Positions 1 to 9,675 of a DNA stretch of 64,000 bases are shown here, piece after piece. This DNA is from an uncultured SAR86 cluster bacterium (lineage in GTDB: Bacteria; Pseudomonadota; Gammaproteobacteria; Magnimaribacterales; Magnimaribacteraceae). Every line of letters starts with the position of its first letter. Positions within the stretch are counted from its first letter, which is position 1. The position numbers were made by a program, and so were the translations under genes. The notes beneath the pieces are model-generated. The model was not told the origin of the DNA, ran no database searches, and saw only the letters and a program-made list of their open reading frames with translations. The stretch lies in NCBI GenBank assembly GCA_902618945.1, contig CACNCK010000002.1, forward strand, positions 107,238 through 171,237, written 5' to 3'.

Positions 1-2
1 AT

Positions 3-335
3 GGCAAGGATTATAACGGTTCGATCATTTCTCCATTTACTGAGATGAAGGGAATGGAACAACCAATTAAATACTGGGTACCATCTATAGCACCTTCTGG
101 AATGATGCTTTATGACAAAGACTTATTTCCTGAATGGAAAGGAAGTATATTTGTCTCTTCAATGAAACCTGGAAGCGTTAGAAGATTGGAGCTTAAAGAG
201 AATAAGATTACTCAAGAACATATAATTTTCGATGATTTAAGCAGGATTCGTGATATTGCATTCCTCCCAAATGGCTCAATACTTCTGGCGACTGATGGAA
301 GTGGAGGAGAAATAATAAGTGTGCAACCAAATTAA
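3..335 (+). CDS. PQQ-dependent sugar dehydrogenase (glucose/sorbosone dehydrogenase family), C-terminal fragment truncated by window start
   Basis: Open frame continues to the window edge; 'YWVPSIAPSGMMLYDKDLFPEWKGSIFVSSM...RIRDIAFLPNGSILLATD' is typical of the beta-propeller sugar dehydrogenase C-terminus. Confidence 0.8.
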   Translation, partial: GKDYNGSIISPFTEMKGMEQPIKYWVPSIAPSGMMLYDKDLFPEWKGSIFVSSMKPGSVRRLELKENKITQEHIIFDDLSRIRDIAFLPNGSILLATDGSGGEIISVQPN

Positions 336-344
336 GGAAAGAAT

Positions 345-719
345 ATGTGGGCAAGGATAATTCCTGGAATCATAGGTTCAATTATGATGTTAATCGCTTT
401 TAATTGGATAATTGATCCATCCTCAGCTGCTGCAGGCTTATCCATGTCTTTATTGCAAGGAGAAGGCGGTAATACTCAAATAGGTGATTTCACCTCTTTC
501 TTTTTTACTGCTGGAATCATGGCCATCATAGGTGCTTATAGAAATGAGCATATATGGATTTATGCTACTGTTTGTCTTCTGGGCTCAGCGGCTATATTTA
601 GAATTTATGCAGGTCTTATGCACGGAACAGAATTCTTAACGTCAGCGATTTTTTTCGAAATCTTGACCTCTATATTATTAATAATCAGTATAAAAAAGAT
701 TAGATCAACAAATCAATAA
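345..719 (+). CDS. small membrane protein (possibly DUF4345-like)
   Basis: 124 aa ORF with about four hydrophobic segments. Confidence 0.6.
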   Translation: MWARIIPGIIGSIMMLIAFNWIIDPSSAAAGLSMSLLQGEGGNTQIGDFTSFFFTAGIMAIIGAYRNEHIWIYATVCLLGSAAIFRIYAGLMHGTEFLTSAIFFEILTSILLIISIKKIRSTNQ

Positions 720-834
720 GCTTGTCAGTTCATAAATAACAATACTAAGATATTGGTAGATTTAACTCTAAAAAGTTGGTTAGCGATTTTTTTACTTTGT
801 GATAAAGTCACGATAAATCTAAAAAGGAATAAAT

Positions 835-1689
835 ATGAAATTTAAAGGGACTGATTCTTATATCTCAACTGAAGATCTTAGTATGGCAGTGAATGCCGCA
901 ATAGAGCTTGAAAAGCCATTACTAATTAAAGGAGAGCCAGGAACTGGCAAAACTATGCTAGCTGAGCAAGTTGCCGAATCACTCAATATGCCATTAATTG
1001 AGTGGCATATAAAATCTACTACGAAAGCTAGACAAGGTCTTTATGAATATGATGCTGTCACAAGACTAAGGGATTCACAACTTGGGGATGAACGAGTTAA
1101 AGATATCTCTAACTATATTCAAAAAGGAAAAATGTGGGAGGCTTTTACCTCCGATGAAAGAGCAGTTTTGCTTGTTGATGAAATTGATAAGGCAGATATA
1201 GAGTTTCCAAATGACTTATTACAAGAGATAGATCGTATGGAGTTTTATGTTTATGAGACTAAAGAGACAATTAAAGCGGTTCAAAGACCTTTAGTAATCA
1301 TTACTAGCAATAATGAGAAAGAACTTCCTGATGCTTTCCTTAGAAGATGTTTCTTCCACTATATCAACTTCCCAGATAGACCCACAATGGAAAAAATTGT
1401 AAAAGTCCATCATCCTAAGGTTAAGAAAAATTTAGTAAAAGATGCTTTAGAAATTTTCTTTGATATAAGAAAGGTACCAGGAATGAAGAAAAAACCTTCT
1501 ACTTCAGAATTGATCGATTGGTTAAAGCTACTAATGGCTGATGACATTCCTGATGAAATTTTTAAAAATAGAGATACCTCTAAAGCAATACCACCTTTAT
1601 ATGGCGCACTTGTGAAAAATGAACAAGATGTTCAATTACTCGAAAGATTAGCATTTATGGCTAGAAGAGAAGGTAATACTAATTCTTAA
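835..1689 (+). CDS. MoxR-family AAA+ ATPase
   Basis: Walker A 'GEPGTGKT', Walker B 'AVLLVDEIDKAD', sensor 'ITSNNEKELPDAFLRRC'. Confidence 0.9.
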   Translation: MKFKGTDSYISTEDLSMAVNAAIELEKPLLIKGEPGTGKTMLAEQVAESLNMPLIEWHIKSTTKARQGLYEYDAVTRLRDSQLGDERVKDISNYIQKGKMWEAFTSDERAVLLVDEIDKADIEFPNDLLQEIDRMEFYVYETKETIKAVQRPLVIITSNNEKELPDAFLRRCFFHYINFPDRPTMEKIVKVHHPKVKKNLVKDALEIFFDIRKVPGMKKKPSTSELIDWLKLLMADDIPDEIFKNRDTSKAIPPLYGALVKNEQDVQLLERLAFMARREGNTNS

Positions 1690-2864
1690 TGTTTATATCA
1701 CTTTTTAATACTTTAAAAGCTACCGGAGTACCCTGTTCCTTAAGAGAACTATTAGACTTAATTTCTGCTGTAGATAAGAGGCTAGCTTTTGCAAATATAA
1801 ATGAATTTTACTTCTTGAGTAGGGCTATTCTGGTGAAAGATGAAAAGCACTATGACAAATTCGATAGAGCTTTTGATATTTACTTTAAAGGAATTGAAAG
1901 CATAGATGATATTTTAGAAATGTTAATTCCAGACGAATGGTTGAAAGCTGAATTTGAAAAACACCTTACTGAAGAGGAACTAAAAGAAATTCAATCCTTA
2001 GGTGGTCTAGAGAAACTTCTTGAAGAGTTTAAGAAGAAACTTCAAGAACAAGAAGAGAGGCATGAAGGCGGCAGCAAACAAATAGGAACCGGTGGCACTT
2101 CTCCATTTGGAAATTCTGGGGAGAATCCAGAAGGTATTAGAGTCGGTGGTGAGGGCGGAAAAGGAAAAGCGGCTAAAGTATGGGAAGCAAGAGATTTTAA
2201 AAATCTTGATGACGACGTTGAGCTCGGTACTAGAAACATGAAAGTTGCTCTCAGAAGACTCAGAAAGCTAATCCGAGACAGTGCTGATGAAGAGTTTGAT
2301 CTAGACAATACCATCAGTTCTACTGCTAAAAAAGCAGGTCTATTAGATGTTAAATTTCGTCCTGAAAAGAGAAATGCTGTAAAAGTACTCGTTTTGTTTG
2401 ATGTGGGCGGTTCTATGGATCCTCATATCAGAGTTTGTGAAGAATTATTTTCTGCAGCCAAAACAGAATTTAAAAATTTAGAATATTTCTATTTCCATAA
2501 CTTTATTTATGAGACTGTGTGGAAGGATAATAGAAGAAGGCAAAATGAAAGAGTTTATACGGAAGACATAATTCATAAGTATTCAGCTGACTATAAAATT
2601 ATTTTCGTTGGAGATGCGACCATGGCTCCATATGAAATCACCAATCCTGGTGGAAGCATTGAGCATTGGAATGAAGAAGCAGGAGCTCTTTGGATGAAAA
2701 GAATGGTAGGTATCTATGACAAATTAGTCTGGTTAAACCCAGTGCCTCAAGAGCATTGGGAATATAGTGCTTCTGTTGAACTCACCAGAAGCCTTGTTGA
2801 AGACAATATGTTTCCTTTAACTATTAGGGGTCTCGAAGAGAGTATGGCTTATTTGAGTAAGTAA
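1689..2864 (+). CDS. VWA domain protein (CoxE/YeaD-like) partner of MoxR
   Basis: Overlaps the MoxR stop; MIDAS-like 'VLFDVGGSMDPHI'. Confidence 0.85.
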   Translation: MFISLFNTLKATGVPCSLRELLDLISAVDKRLAFANINEFYFLSRAILVKDEKHYDKFDRAFDIYFKGIESIDDILEMLIPDEWLKAEFEKHLTEEELKEIQSLGGLEKLLEEFKKKLQEQEERHEGGSKQIGTGGTSPFGNSGENPEGIRVGGEGGKGKAAKVWEARDFKNLDDDVELGTRNMKVALRRLRKLIRDSADEEFDLDNTISSTAKKAGLLDVKFRPEKRNAVKVLVLFDVGGSMDPHIRVCEELFSAAKTEFKNLEYFYFHNFIYETVWKDNRRRQNERVYTEDIIHKYSADYKIIFVGDATMAPYEITNPGGSIEHWNEEAGALWMKRMVGIYDKLVWLNPVPQEHWEYSASVELTRSLVEDNMFPLTIRGLEESMAYLSK

Positions 2865-2867
2865 CTC

Positions 2868-3797
2868 ATGAAAGCCCTTTCCATCAATAACTTAAAGAAA
2901 GAATATGCTGGAGGCTTACAGGCCTTAAAAGGTATTGACTTAGAGGTTAGCCAAGGCGACTTTTTTGCACTTCTTGGACCAAATGGCGCAGGAAAGTCTA
3001 CAACTATAGGAATTATAAGTTCGCTAGTTACTAAAACCTCAGGCCAAGTAAAAATTTTAGATATAGATATTGATGAGAATCACTCGCTAGCAAAGAAGAA
3101 ACTTGGTGTTGTAGGTCAAGAAGTTAATTTTAATCAATTCGAAAAGGTCGGCGATATCATTAGGAATCAAGCTGGTTATCATGGATTGAGTTTTAAAGAC
3201 GCTAGAGAAAATGCTAAATATTATATGCAGAAGCTTGATATCTGGGATAAACGTAATGACCAAGCCAGAAAGCTTTCTGGGGGCATGAAAAGAAGGGTAA
3301 TGGTTGCAAAAGCTTTAGTAAATAACCCTGAACTTCTAATATTAGATGAACCAACTGCTGGAGTGGATATTGAACTTCGCCGATCTCTTTGGGATTTTCT
3401 AACTGAAATCAATAATGAGGGAACTACTATAATCTTAACCACGCATTATCTTGAAGAAGCTGAGAGACTATGCAGGAACATAGCGATAATAGATTCAGGA
3501 GAGATCGTTGAAAATACAAGTATGCAAGAACTGTTAACACGCTTAGAAGAGGAAACATTTGTTTTCGATCTTAAAAACCCTTTACAAACACTTCCTAAAA
3601 ATCTCGGCTACGCAGCTGTTTTAGAAAATCCTCAAAAACTAAAAATTACTATTGGAAAGGGCCAGGGTCTAAATACTATTTTTGAAGTTTTATCTGATTC
3701 CGGAATTCAAATATCAAGTATGAGAAATGATACAGGTCGTTTGGAAGAGCTATTCATGGGGTTGGTTGATTCAAACTTGAATGGAAGTGAAAGATGA
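2868..3797 (+). CDS. ABC transporter ATP-binding protein (YadG-like)
   Basis: Walker A 'GPNGAGKST', signature 'LSGGMKRR', Walker B 'LLILDEPTAG'. Confidence 0.93.
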   Translation: MKALSINNLKKEYAGGLQALKGIDLEVSQGDFFALLGPNGAGKSTTIGIISSLVTKTSGQVKILDIDIDENHSLAKKKLGVVGQEVNFNQFEKVGDIIRNQAGYHGLSFKDARENAKYYMQKLDIWDKRNDQARKLSGGMKRRVMVAKALVNNPELLILDEPTAGVDIELRRSLWDFLTEINNEGTTIILTTHYLEEAERLCRNIAIIDSGEIVENTSMQELLTRLEEETFVFDLKNPLQTLPKNLGYAAVLENPQKLKITIGKGQGLNTIFEVLSDSGIQISSMRNDTGRLEELFMGLVDSNLNGSER

Positions 3798-4582
3798 CTC
3801 CTTTAGAGCAGTATAGAGCACTACTAACAATTATTTATAAAGAGATCCATAGATTTATGAGGATTTGGACGCAAACTCTCATTCCACCAGCAATAATGAT
3901 AATACTTTATTTTGTTATTTTTGGAACTCTTATTGGTAAAAGAATTGGACAAATGGGGGGCTTTGATTATATGCAATTTATGATCCCAGGTTTGATCATG
4001 ATGTCTGTCATAAGTAATTCATATTCAAATGTCGTTTCCTCTTTTTTTGGTCAAAAGTTTGCGAGAAGTATTGAAGAGCTATTAATCACTCCATTACCAC
4101 ACTATCTAATTTTGCTAGGTTGGGTTCTTGGCGGAGTGGCTAGAGGACTTTTAGTTGGAGCAATAGTAACCTTAGTGTCTCTGTGGTTTTATGATTTATC
4201 AGTAAGTAACTGGACTTTGAGCATATTTGTAGTGATTTCTACATCTATACTTTTTTCATTGGGAGGATTTTTAAATGCTCTATTTGCAGAGTCGTTTGAT
4301 GATATATCAATTATTCCGACTTTTATAATGCAGCCTTTGATTTATCTCGGTGGGGTTTTCTACTCTATTCAATTACTTCCTTCTTTTTGGCAGACAGTAT
4401 CTCTAGCCAACCCAATTCTTTATATGATCAATGCTTTTAGATATTCTATTTTAGGAGCTTCAGACTTAGAAGCTCTTGGTTTTTCAATAAACTCTGCAAT
4501 TTTTATGATTATAGGATTTATAGTTCTATTTGCTTTTATTTGTTTATGGTTCCTACACAAAGGACGTGGTATCAGAACTTAG
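3794..4582 (+). CDS. ABC-2 type transporter permease (YadH-like)
   Basis: Six hydrophobic segments, start overlaps the ATPase stop, ABC-2 pattern 'FIMQPLIYLGGVFYSIQLLP'. Confidence 0.9.
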   Translation: MTPLEQYRALLTIIYKEIHRFMRIWTQTLIPPAIMIILYFVIFGTLIGKRIGQMGGFDYMQFMIPGLIMMSVISNSYSNVVSSFFGQKFARSIEELLITPLPHYLILLGWVLGGVARGLLVGAIVTLVSLWFYDLSVSNWTLSIFVVISTSILFSLGGFLNALFAESFDDISIIPTFIMQPLIYLGGVFYSIQLLPSFWQTVSLANPILYMINAFRYSILGASDLEALGFSINSAIFMIIGFIVLFAFICLWFLHKGRGIRT

Positions 4583-4585
4583 ATA

Positions 4586-5383
4586 ATGGTTAATACAATC
4601 CTAGGACAAGATTCAACTATTCCTTTACTGTATGATCCTTCGATCCTCTCACCAATGAGCAGGTTAGATTCAAGAATAAAAACTGGTTTAAATGAATTTC
4701 AAGATTTCCATGGAAGAGATTTTTGGACTTCCTATGAAACTTCATGGCTAAATAAAGATGGCATACCCCAAAATAAAATTCTCAATATCTCTTATGATTG
4801 CAACTCAAAATTTTTTGTGGAGTCAAAATCTTTAAAGTTATATTTATATTCTTTTAACAACAAAAAGTTTAAATCTATAGATTCTCTAAGGAATCTAATA
4901 AAAGATGATTTAGAGAAAGCATTGAAAACTGATGTTGATGTTGATTTGAATAAGTTACCAAGATCAATTACAGACAGCTCAACTTCGATAGACGAAGTAT
5001 ATTTAGATAAGATAGATTCTTACCCGAATTCTCAAGTAATCCAACCAGGAGAAAAGGAATACACCAGCGAACATCTCTCATGCAGTCTTTTTAGAAGCTT
5101 ATGTCCTGTTACCTCGCAGCCTGACTGGGCAACTATACATATTTCCTATAATGGAAACTCTATTCAACATGAGGGACTTCTTCGGTATTTGCTTGCCTAC
5201 CGAAATCACCAGGGATTCCATGAGGAGTGCGTAGAAAGAATTTTTACAGACTTATTGAAAAGGTGTAGATTAAAAGAACTTTCAGTAAGGGCAAATTTCC
5301 TTAGAAGAGGTGGAATCGAAATAAATCCAATCAGGACGACACCGAATTTTGATATTGAAATAACAAGAGATATTAGACAATAA
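4586..5383 (+). CDS. queF: NADPH-dependent 7-cyano-7-deazaguanine reductase QueF (bimodular type)
   Basis: 'FVESKSLKLYLYSFN' and 'LCPVTSQPDWATIHISY' motifs; 265 aa. Confidence 0.92.
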   Translation: MVNTILGQDSTIPLLYDPSILSPMSRLDSRIKTGLNEFQDFHGRDFWTSYETSWLNKDGIPQNKILNISYDCNSKFFVESKSLKLYLYSFNNKKFKSIDSLRNLIKDDLEKALKTDVDVDLNKLPRSITDSSTSIDEVYLDKIDSYPNSQVIQPGEKEYTSEHLSCSLFRSLCPVTSQPDWATIHISYNGNSIQHEGLLRYLLAYRNHQGFHEECVERIFTDLLKRCRLKELSVRANFLRRGGIEINPIRTTPNFDIEITRDIRQ

Positions 5384-5393
5384 ACTTTTATAG

Positions 5394-5594
5394 ATGAAAG
5401 ATTTAGAGGGTAAAAGATTGAATGAGTTGGAAGCAAGAGCAACATTTCAAGAAGATACCATAGAAAAGCTAAGTAAAGAATTAAGCATTCAACAGAAAGA
5501 AATTATTCAGTTAAAAGACGAAATAAAGTCTTTAAAAGAATCTTTCGTAAAGAACATTATTGAAGATACAACTGAGAAACCACCTCATTACTGA
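5394..5594 (+). CDS. slyX: SlyX family coiled-coil protein
   Basis: 66 aa coiled coil 'LNELEARATFQEDTIEKLSKELSIQQKEIIQLKDEI...PPHY'; the C-terminal PPHY ending is typical of SlyX. Confidence 0.85.
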   Translation: MKDLEGKRLNELEARATFQEDTIEKLSKELSIQQKEIIQLKDEIKSLKESFVKNIIEDTTEKPPHY

Positions 5595-5648
5595 TAAACA
5601 ATTTGTTTTTCAGAGATTTATAAAACAATATAATGCCGATAGAAAAAA

Positions 5649-5738
5649 GGAGAGATGGCAGAGTGGTCGAATGCGCACGCTTGGAAAGCGTGTAAGGTGT
5701 CAAAGCCTTCGAGGGTTCGAATCCCTCTCTCTCCGCCA
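5649..5738 (+). tRNA. tRNA-Ser (anticodon GGA)
   Basis: GGAGAGA/TCTCTCC acceptor stem, long variable arm, anticodon loop cttGGAaag, T-loop GGTTCGAATCC, encoded CCA. Confidence 0.96.
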
Positions 5739-5750
5739 TCATAAAATTAT

Positions 5751-7124
5751 ATGAATGCAAGTATAGATCTAGGATGGGAAGAATGGGTGAGCCTGCCTGC
5801 AATAAATCTTCCATACATAAAGGCTAAAGTTGATACTGGAGCACAGACCTCTGTTCTTCATGCTAAACACATTGAAGTATTTAGGGTTAAGAAGAAAAAG
5901 TTTGTTAGATTTGAAATATCTCCTTTACCAGAAAAACCAAATTTTACTATTTCTTGTTCGGCACCATTGATTGGGCGAAGAAAAGTCACAAGCTCTAATG
6001 GAGAATCTGAAAAAAGATACTTCATTAAAACTGATATTGAAATCTCGGGACAAACTTGGCCTGTTGAAATATCTTTAACAGATAGGCACAGCATGCAATA
6101 TAGAATGTTATTAGGCAGAAGCTCAATAGGCGAAGATATGACAGTTTTTCCTAACGAAAGTTTTTTAAATGGGCAGCCTCAATCTAAAAATCCTTACTCA
6201 ATTAGAAAGAAAAGGGTTTTGAAATCTCGTAGAGCATTAAGAATCGCTCTCTTAACAAGGGAACCAAATAATTATACTTCTAAGAGGATAGTAATTGCCG
6301 GTCAACAAAGAGGTCATCAAGTAGAACCTATTAATTCCACCAGATGTTTTTTGGATGTAGATACTGGAAATCCTGAAATATTTTATGACTCAAATCCTCT
6401 TCCTAAATACGATGTGGTAATTCCAAGAATTGGAGCATCAATAACGTCTTATGGTCTTGCTGTAACAAGACAGTTTCAATTAAGAGGCGCATTACCGCTT
6501 AACGATCCTCAAGCAATCGCTAACTCAAGAGACAAGCTTTTAGCACATCAATTACTTGCTTCAGCCAATATTAATATGCCTGTCACAGGATTTGCTTCTT
6601 CTCCTAAGGATACTATGGGAGTAATTAACACTGTTGGAACAATGCCTCTTGTTATTAAATTACTAGAATCTTCTCAAGGAAAAGGTGTAATTTTGGCTGA
6701 AACTAAGAAAGCTGCTGAGACGGTCATAAATGCATTTAGAGGATTACAAGCTAACTTTTTAGTACAAGAGTTCATAGAAGAGTCAAAAGGAGAAGATTTA
6801 AGATGTTTGGTCATAGACGGTAAGGTTGTTGGATCTGTTTTAAGATCTAATAAAGAAAATGACTTTAGATCTAATCTTCACCAAGGAGGCGTGGCTCACG
6901 GTACATCTATATCACCAAAAGAAAGAGGAATAGCAGTTAGAGCTGCCAAGGCAATAGGGCTTTCCGTTGCTGGAGTTGATATACTAAGGAGCAATAGAGG
7001 TCCATTGGTCCTTGAGGTAAATAGTTCACCAGGTATTCAAGGTATTGAAAAGACATTAGAGATTGATATTGCAGGTCAAATCATCTCATTTTGCGAAAAA
7101 AAATTAGGAATATCACCAAGTTAA
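5751..7124 (+). CDS. Fusion protein: N-terminal retropepsin-like (RimB / 'ATP-dependent zinc protease' family) domain plus C-terminal RimK-type ATP-grasp ligase
   Basis: N-terminus 'IKAKVDTGAQTSVLHA' aspartic-protease-like motif; C-terminus 'RDKLLAHQLLASANINMPVTGFA...VLEVNSSPGIQGIEK' RimK ATP-grasp. Confidence 0.88.
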   Translation: MNASIDLGWEEWVSLPAINLPYIKAKVDTGAQTSVLHAKHIEVFRVKKKKFVRFEISPLPEKPNFTISCSAPLIGRRKVTSSNGESEKRYFIKTDIEISGQTWPVEISLTDRHSMQYRMLLGRSSIGEDMTVFPNESFLNGQPQSKNPYSIRKKRVLKSRRALRIALLTREPNNYTSKRIVIAGQQRGHQVEPINSTRCFLDVDTGNPEIFYDSNPLPKYDVVIPRIGASITSYGLAVTRQFQLRGALPLNDPQAIANSRDKLLAHQLLASANINMPVTGFASSPKDTMGVINTVGTMPLVIKLLESSQGKGVILAETKKAAETVINAFRGLQANFLVQEFIEESKGEDLRCLVIDGKVVGSVLRSNKENDFRSNLHQGGVAHGTSISPKERGIAVRAAKAIGLSVAGVDILRSNRGPLVLEVNSSPGIQGIEKTLEIDIAGQIISFCEKKLGISPS

Positions 7125-7135
7125 AGGAGAAAAAT

Positions 7136-7996
7136 ATGAACGATCTTAAAAATAAAACTTTATTTGTTTCAGGGGCGAGCAGGGGTATAGGCCTCGCAAT
7201 TGCTAAGAGAGCTGCCAAGGATGGAGCAAATATTATTTTAGCTGCAAAAACTGCTGAGCCTCATCCTAAACTTCCAGGTACTATTTATACCGCTGCAGAT
7301 GAAATTATTGAAGAGGGAGGTAAAGCATTACCTGTAATTTGCGATATACGAGACGAAGAAAACGTAAGAGAAGCAGTAAATAAAGGTTTAGATCATTTCG
7401 GTGGCATTGATATTTGCGTAAACAATGCATCAGCAATTCAACTGACTGGTACTCTTCAAACTGATATGAAAAGGTATGATTTAATGAATCAAATCAATGC
7501 TAGAGGAACTTTTTTGGTCAGTAAAGTCTGCCTTCCTCATCTGCTAAAGTCTGATAATCCTCATATTCTAAATTTGTCACCCCCTTTGGATATGGATCCA
7601 AAATGGTTCGGGCCGCATGTTGCATATACGATGGCTAAATTTGGAATGAGTCTTTGCGTTCTTGGTATGGCAGAAGAATTTAAACAAGATGGGGTCGCTG
7701 TGAATGCCCTGTGGCCCAGAACTGCTATTGCGACTGCAGCGATAAAGAATACATTAGGAGGTGACAGTATTATGAATATATCAAGATCTCCAGAGATAAT
7801 GGCCGATGCAGCTTATATAATATTAACTAAAGACTCTAAGGAATTTACTGGGAATTTCTGCATTGATGATAACTTGCTTGCTGACAATGGAATGACTGAT
7901 TTCTCCCAGTATGCCGATGTTCCTTTTTCAGAATTGGCACCAGACTTTTTTGTTCCTGACGATATTGAACCGCCCGAAGCTGCAAAAAATAGTTAA
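7136..7996 (+). CDS. SDR family oxidoreductase (HSDL2-like)
   Basis: 'GASRGIGLAIAKRAAKDGANIILAAKTAEPHPKLPGTI' and YxxxK; ATG at 7136 after AAGGAGA RBS preferred over the track's TTG at 7091. Confidence 0.87.
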   Translation: MNDLKNKTLFVSGASRGIGLAIAKRAAKDGANIILAAKTAEPHPKLPGTIYTAADEIIEEGGKALPVICDIRDEENVREAVNKGLDHFGGIDICVNNASAIQLTGTLQTDMKRYDLMNQINARGTFLVSKVCLPHLLKSDNPHILNLSPPLDMDPKWFGPHVAYTMAKFGMSLCVLGMAEEFKQDGVAVNALWPRTAIATAAIKNTLGGDSIMNISRSPEIMADAAYIILTKDSKEFTGNFCIDDNLLADNGMTDFSQYADVPFSELAPDFFVPDDIEPPEAAKNS

Positions 7997-8469
7997 TGAA
8001 AAGATTCTTTCTTACAGTTTTTGTTTTTTATCTATCTAATTTTTTAGTTTCAGATGAAAAAAAAATTGAAGACTGTACTTTGATAGCAAACGATGAAGAA
8101 AGACTCTATTGTTTTGATAGCTTCTTTAAAACCGACAAAAAATTAATTCTTGTCGATCAAGATGATATAGCTATCTTTCAAGAAAAGATCGAAGATACTA
8201 ATGGAGATGATGATAAGGTAATAGTTAAAGCGCCAAGATCTGTTATAAATGATAATCTCGTCCTAGTAGGAGTGAGACTGTCTGGAAGAAACTATTTATT
8301 TGAGTTGAACGATAAGTCTGTTTGGAAAAATATAGAAACTATTAGAAAAAAAGATATTCCCACACCGGGTGATAAAGTAGTTCTTGAAACTGGTTTGTTT
8401 GGATCTATGTTTTTAAAAATAAAAGGTGAAAAAAATAAAATTCGAATAAAAAAAGTAAGAAATCTATGA
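7996..8469 (+). CDS. hypothetical exported protein
   Basis: Signal-like N-terminus, then 'IEDCTLIANDEERLYCFDSFF'; ATGA-type overlaps with both neighbours. Confidence 0.65.
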   Translation: MKRFFLTVFVFYLSNFLVSDEKKIEDCTLIANDEERLYCFDSFFKTDKKLILVDQDDIAIFQEKIEDTNGDDDKVIVKAPRSVINDNLVLVGVRLSGRNYLFELNDKSVWKNIETIRKKDIPTPGDKVVLETGLFGSMFLKIKGEKNKIRIKKVRNL

Positions 8470-8855
8470 ATAAGATAAAAGAAAAAAGGGAGTTTGAAGC
8501 TTCTCCAGAGATTATTTGGAATATCGTGAGTAATATCTCTAGAAGCGACTGGGTGCCAGGAGTTGAGAGTATTGAACTTGAAGGCAATAAGAGGATCTTC
8601 AAGATGACAGGTATGGGCAGACTTGTTGAAGAAATAATAGAATGCGATGATGAGAATATGGAGCTTTCGTATTCTGCGATAGAGACTGTGATTCCTGTTC
8701 AACACCATCTAGCAAAAATTAAATTGTCAGAAATGGAAGGTAATACGATTTTTGAATGGACTACCGAGATTGATCCTCCTGAATTTTCTGAACCAATCAG
8801 ACAAGGTATGCTTTCATCTCTTGACCAACTCGAAAAAGTACTAAAAAACACTTAA
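8466..8855 (+). CDS. SRPBCC (START/Bet v1-like) family protein
   Basis: 'REFEASPEIIWNIVSNISRSDWVPGVESIELEG' polyketide-cyclase-like fold pattern. Confidence 0.75.
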   Translation: MNKIKEKREFEASPEIIWNIVSNISRSDWVPGVESIELEGNKRIFKMTGMGRLVEEIIECDDENMELSYSAIETVIPVQHHLAKIKLSEMEGNTIFEWTTEIDPPEFSEPIRQGMLSSLDQLEKVLKNT

Positions 8856-8923
8856 AAAACCTTTTTCTTATCATGCATAACTGATAAGGTTCTTACACAT
8901 ACATAGATTACTGGGGAGGGTTT

Positions 8924-9091
8924 ATGTTAGTACTAAGCAGGAAAGCTGAAGAATCAATGTACATTGGCGATGATATTAAAATTACGGTTTTAGATATCAG
9001 AGGAGGGCAAGTCAGGATAGGCATTACGGCACCTCAAGATGTCAAAATTCATCGAGAAGAAGTATACAATCGTATCTCAAGTAAAGATTAG
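8924..9091 (+). CDS. csrA: carbon storage regulator CsrA (55 aa)
   Basis: My own translation: [55 protein letters not shown]; not in the ORF track because it is short; GGGGAGGG upstream. Confidence 0.97.
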   Translation: MLVLSRKAEESMYIGDDIKITVLDIRGGQVRIGITAPQDVKIHREEVYNRISSKD

Positions 9092-9134
9092 ATAGCGAAT
9101 GAAGTTATCAAAATAGGAGTTATAATCTATTCCA

Positions 9135-9211
9135 GGGGCTGTAGCTCATTTGGATAGAGTGTCTGGCTACGAACTAGAAGGTAGCAGGTTCGAATCCTGC
9201 CAGCCCCGCCA
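9135..9211 (+). tRNA. tRNA-Arg (anticodon ACG)
   Basis: GGGGCTG/CAGCCCC acceptor, anticodon loop ctACGaa, GGTTCGAATCC T-arm, encoded CCA. Confidence 0.96.
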
Positions 9212-9237
9212 AAAAAAACATTTGATAAGGAAATAAA

Positions 9238-9675
9238 ATGAATGCAGTAGATAAATGGCATGAAGTAATGAAAAGCGGCGGTTCGGGAGCAAAAGAGAAA
9301 CTTGATGATCTTCTTCACGAAGATGTCATATTTTATTCGCCGGTAGTATTTACACCCCAAAGAGGTAAAGAAATTACCAAGTTGTATTTATCAGCTGCAT
9401 CAGGTGTATTTAGTGCTGAAAAAACAAATAAAGATCCAGATAAAAAGAATTCTAAGTTTAAGTATGTGAAAGAGATTATTAGTGGTAATTCTGCATGTTT
9501 GGAATTTGAAACAGAAATGAATGGTATATATGTTAACGGCATCGACTTAATAACTTGGAACGAAAATAATAAGATTACAGAATTTAAGGTTATTGTCAGA
9601 CCGTTGCAGGCAGTGAACACCTTGCATGAAATGATGGGCAAAATGCTTGATAAATTAAAGACTCAAGCACATTGA
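9238..9675 (+). CDS. SnoaL/NTF2-like protein
   Basis: 'KWHEVMKSGGSGAKEKLDDLLHEDVIFYSPVVFTPQRGKE' NTF2-like pattern. Confidence 0.75.
   Translation: MNAVDKWHEVMKSGGSGAKEKLDDLLHEDVIFYSPVVFTPQRGKEITKLYLSAASGVFSAEKTNKDPDKKNSKFKYVKEIISGNSACLEFETEMNGIYVNGIDLITWNENNKITEFKVIVRPLQAVNTLHEMMGKMLDKLKTQAH

Noticed and set aside
2042-2314. Minus ORF inside the VWA gene
   Set aside because: Low-complexity Ser/Pro-rich antisense of a well supported CDS; the same applies to most other short ORFs nested in long genes
5557-5814. Minus ORF 'AEREGFEPSKALTPYTLSKRAHSTTLPS' and plus ORF 5560-5754
   Set aside because: Both read through tRNA-Ser and are artefacts of it
7091-7135. Track start (TTG) for the SDR gene
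   Set aside because: Overlaps the previous gene; ATG at 7136 has a proper RBS
9127-9360. Minus ORF ending 'GGAGRIRTCYLLVRSQTLYPNELQPLE'
   Set aside because: It is the antisense translation of tRNA-Arg; a classic spurious ORF
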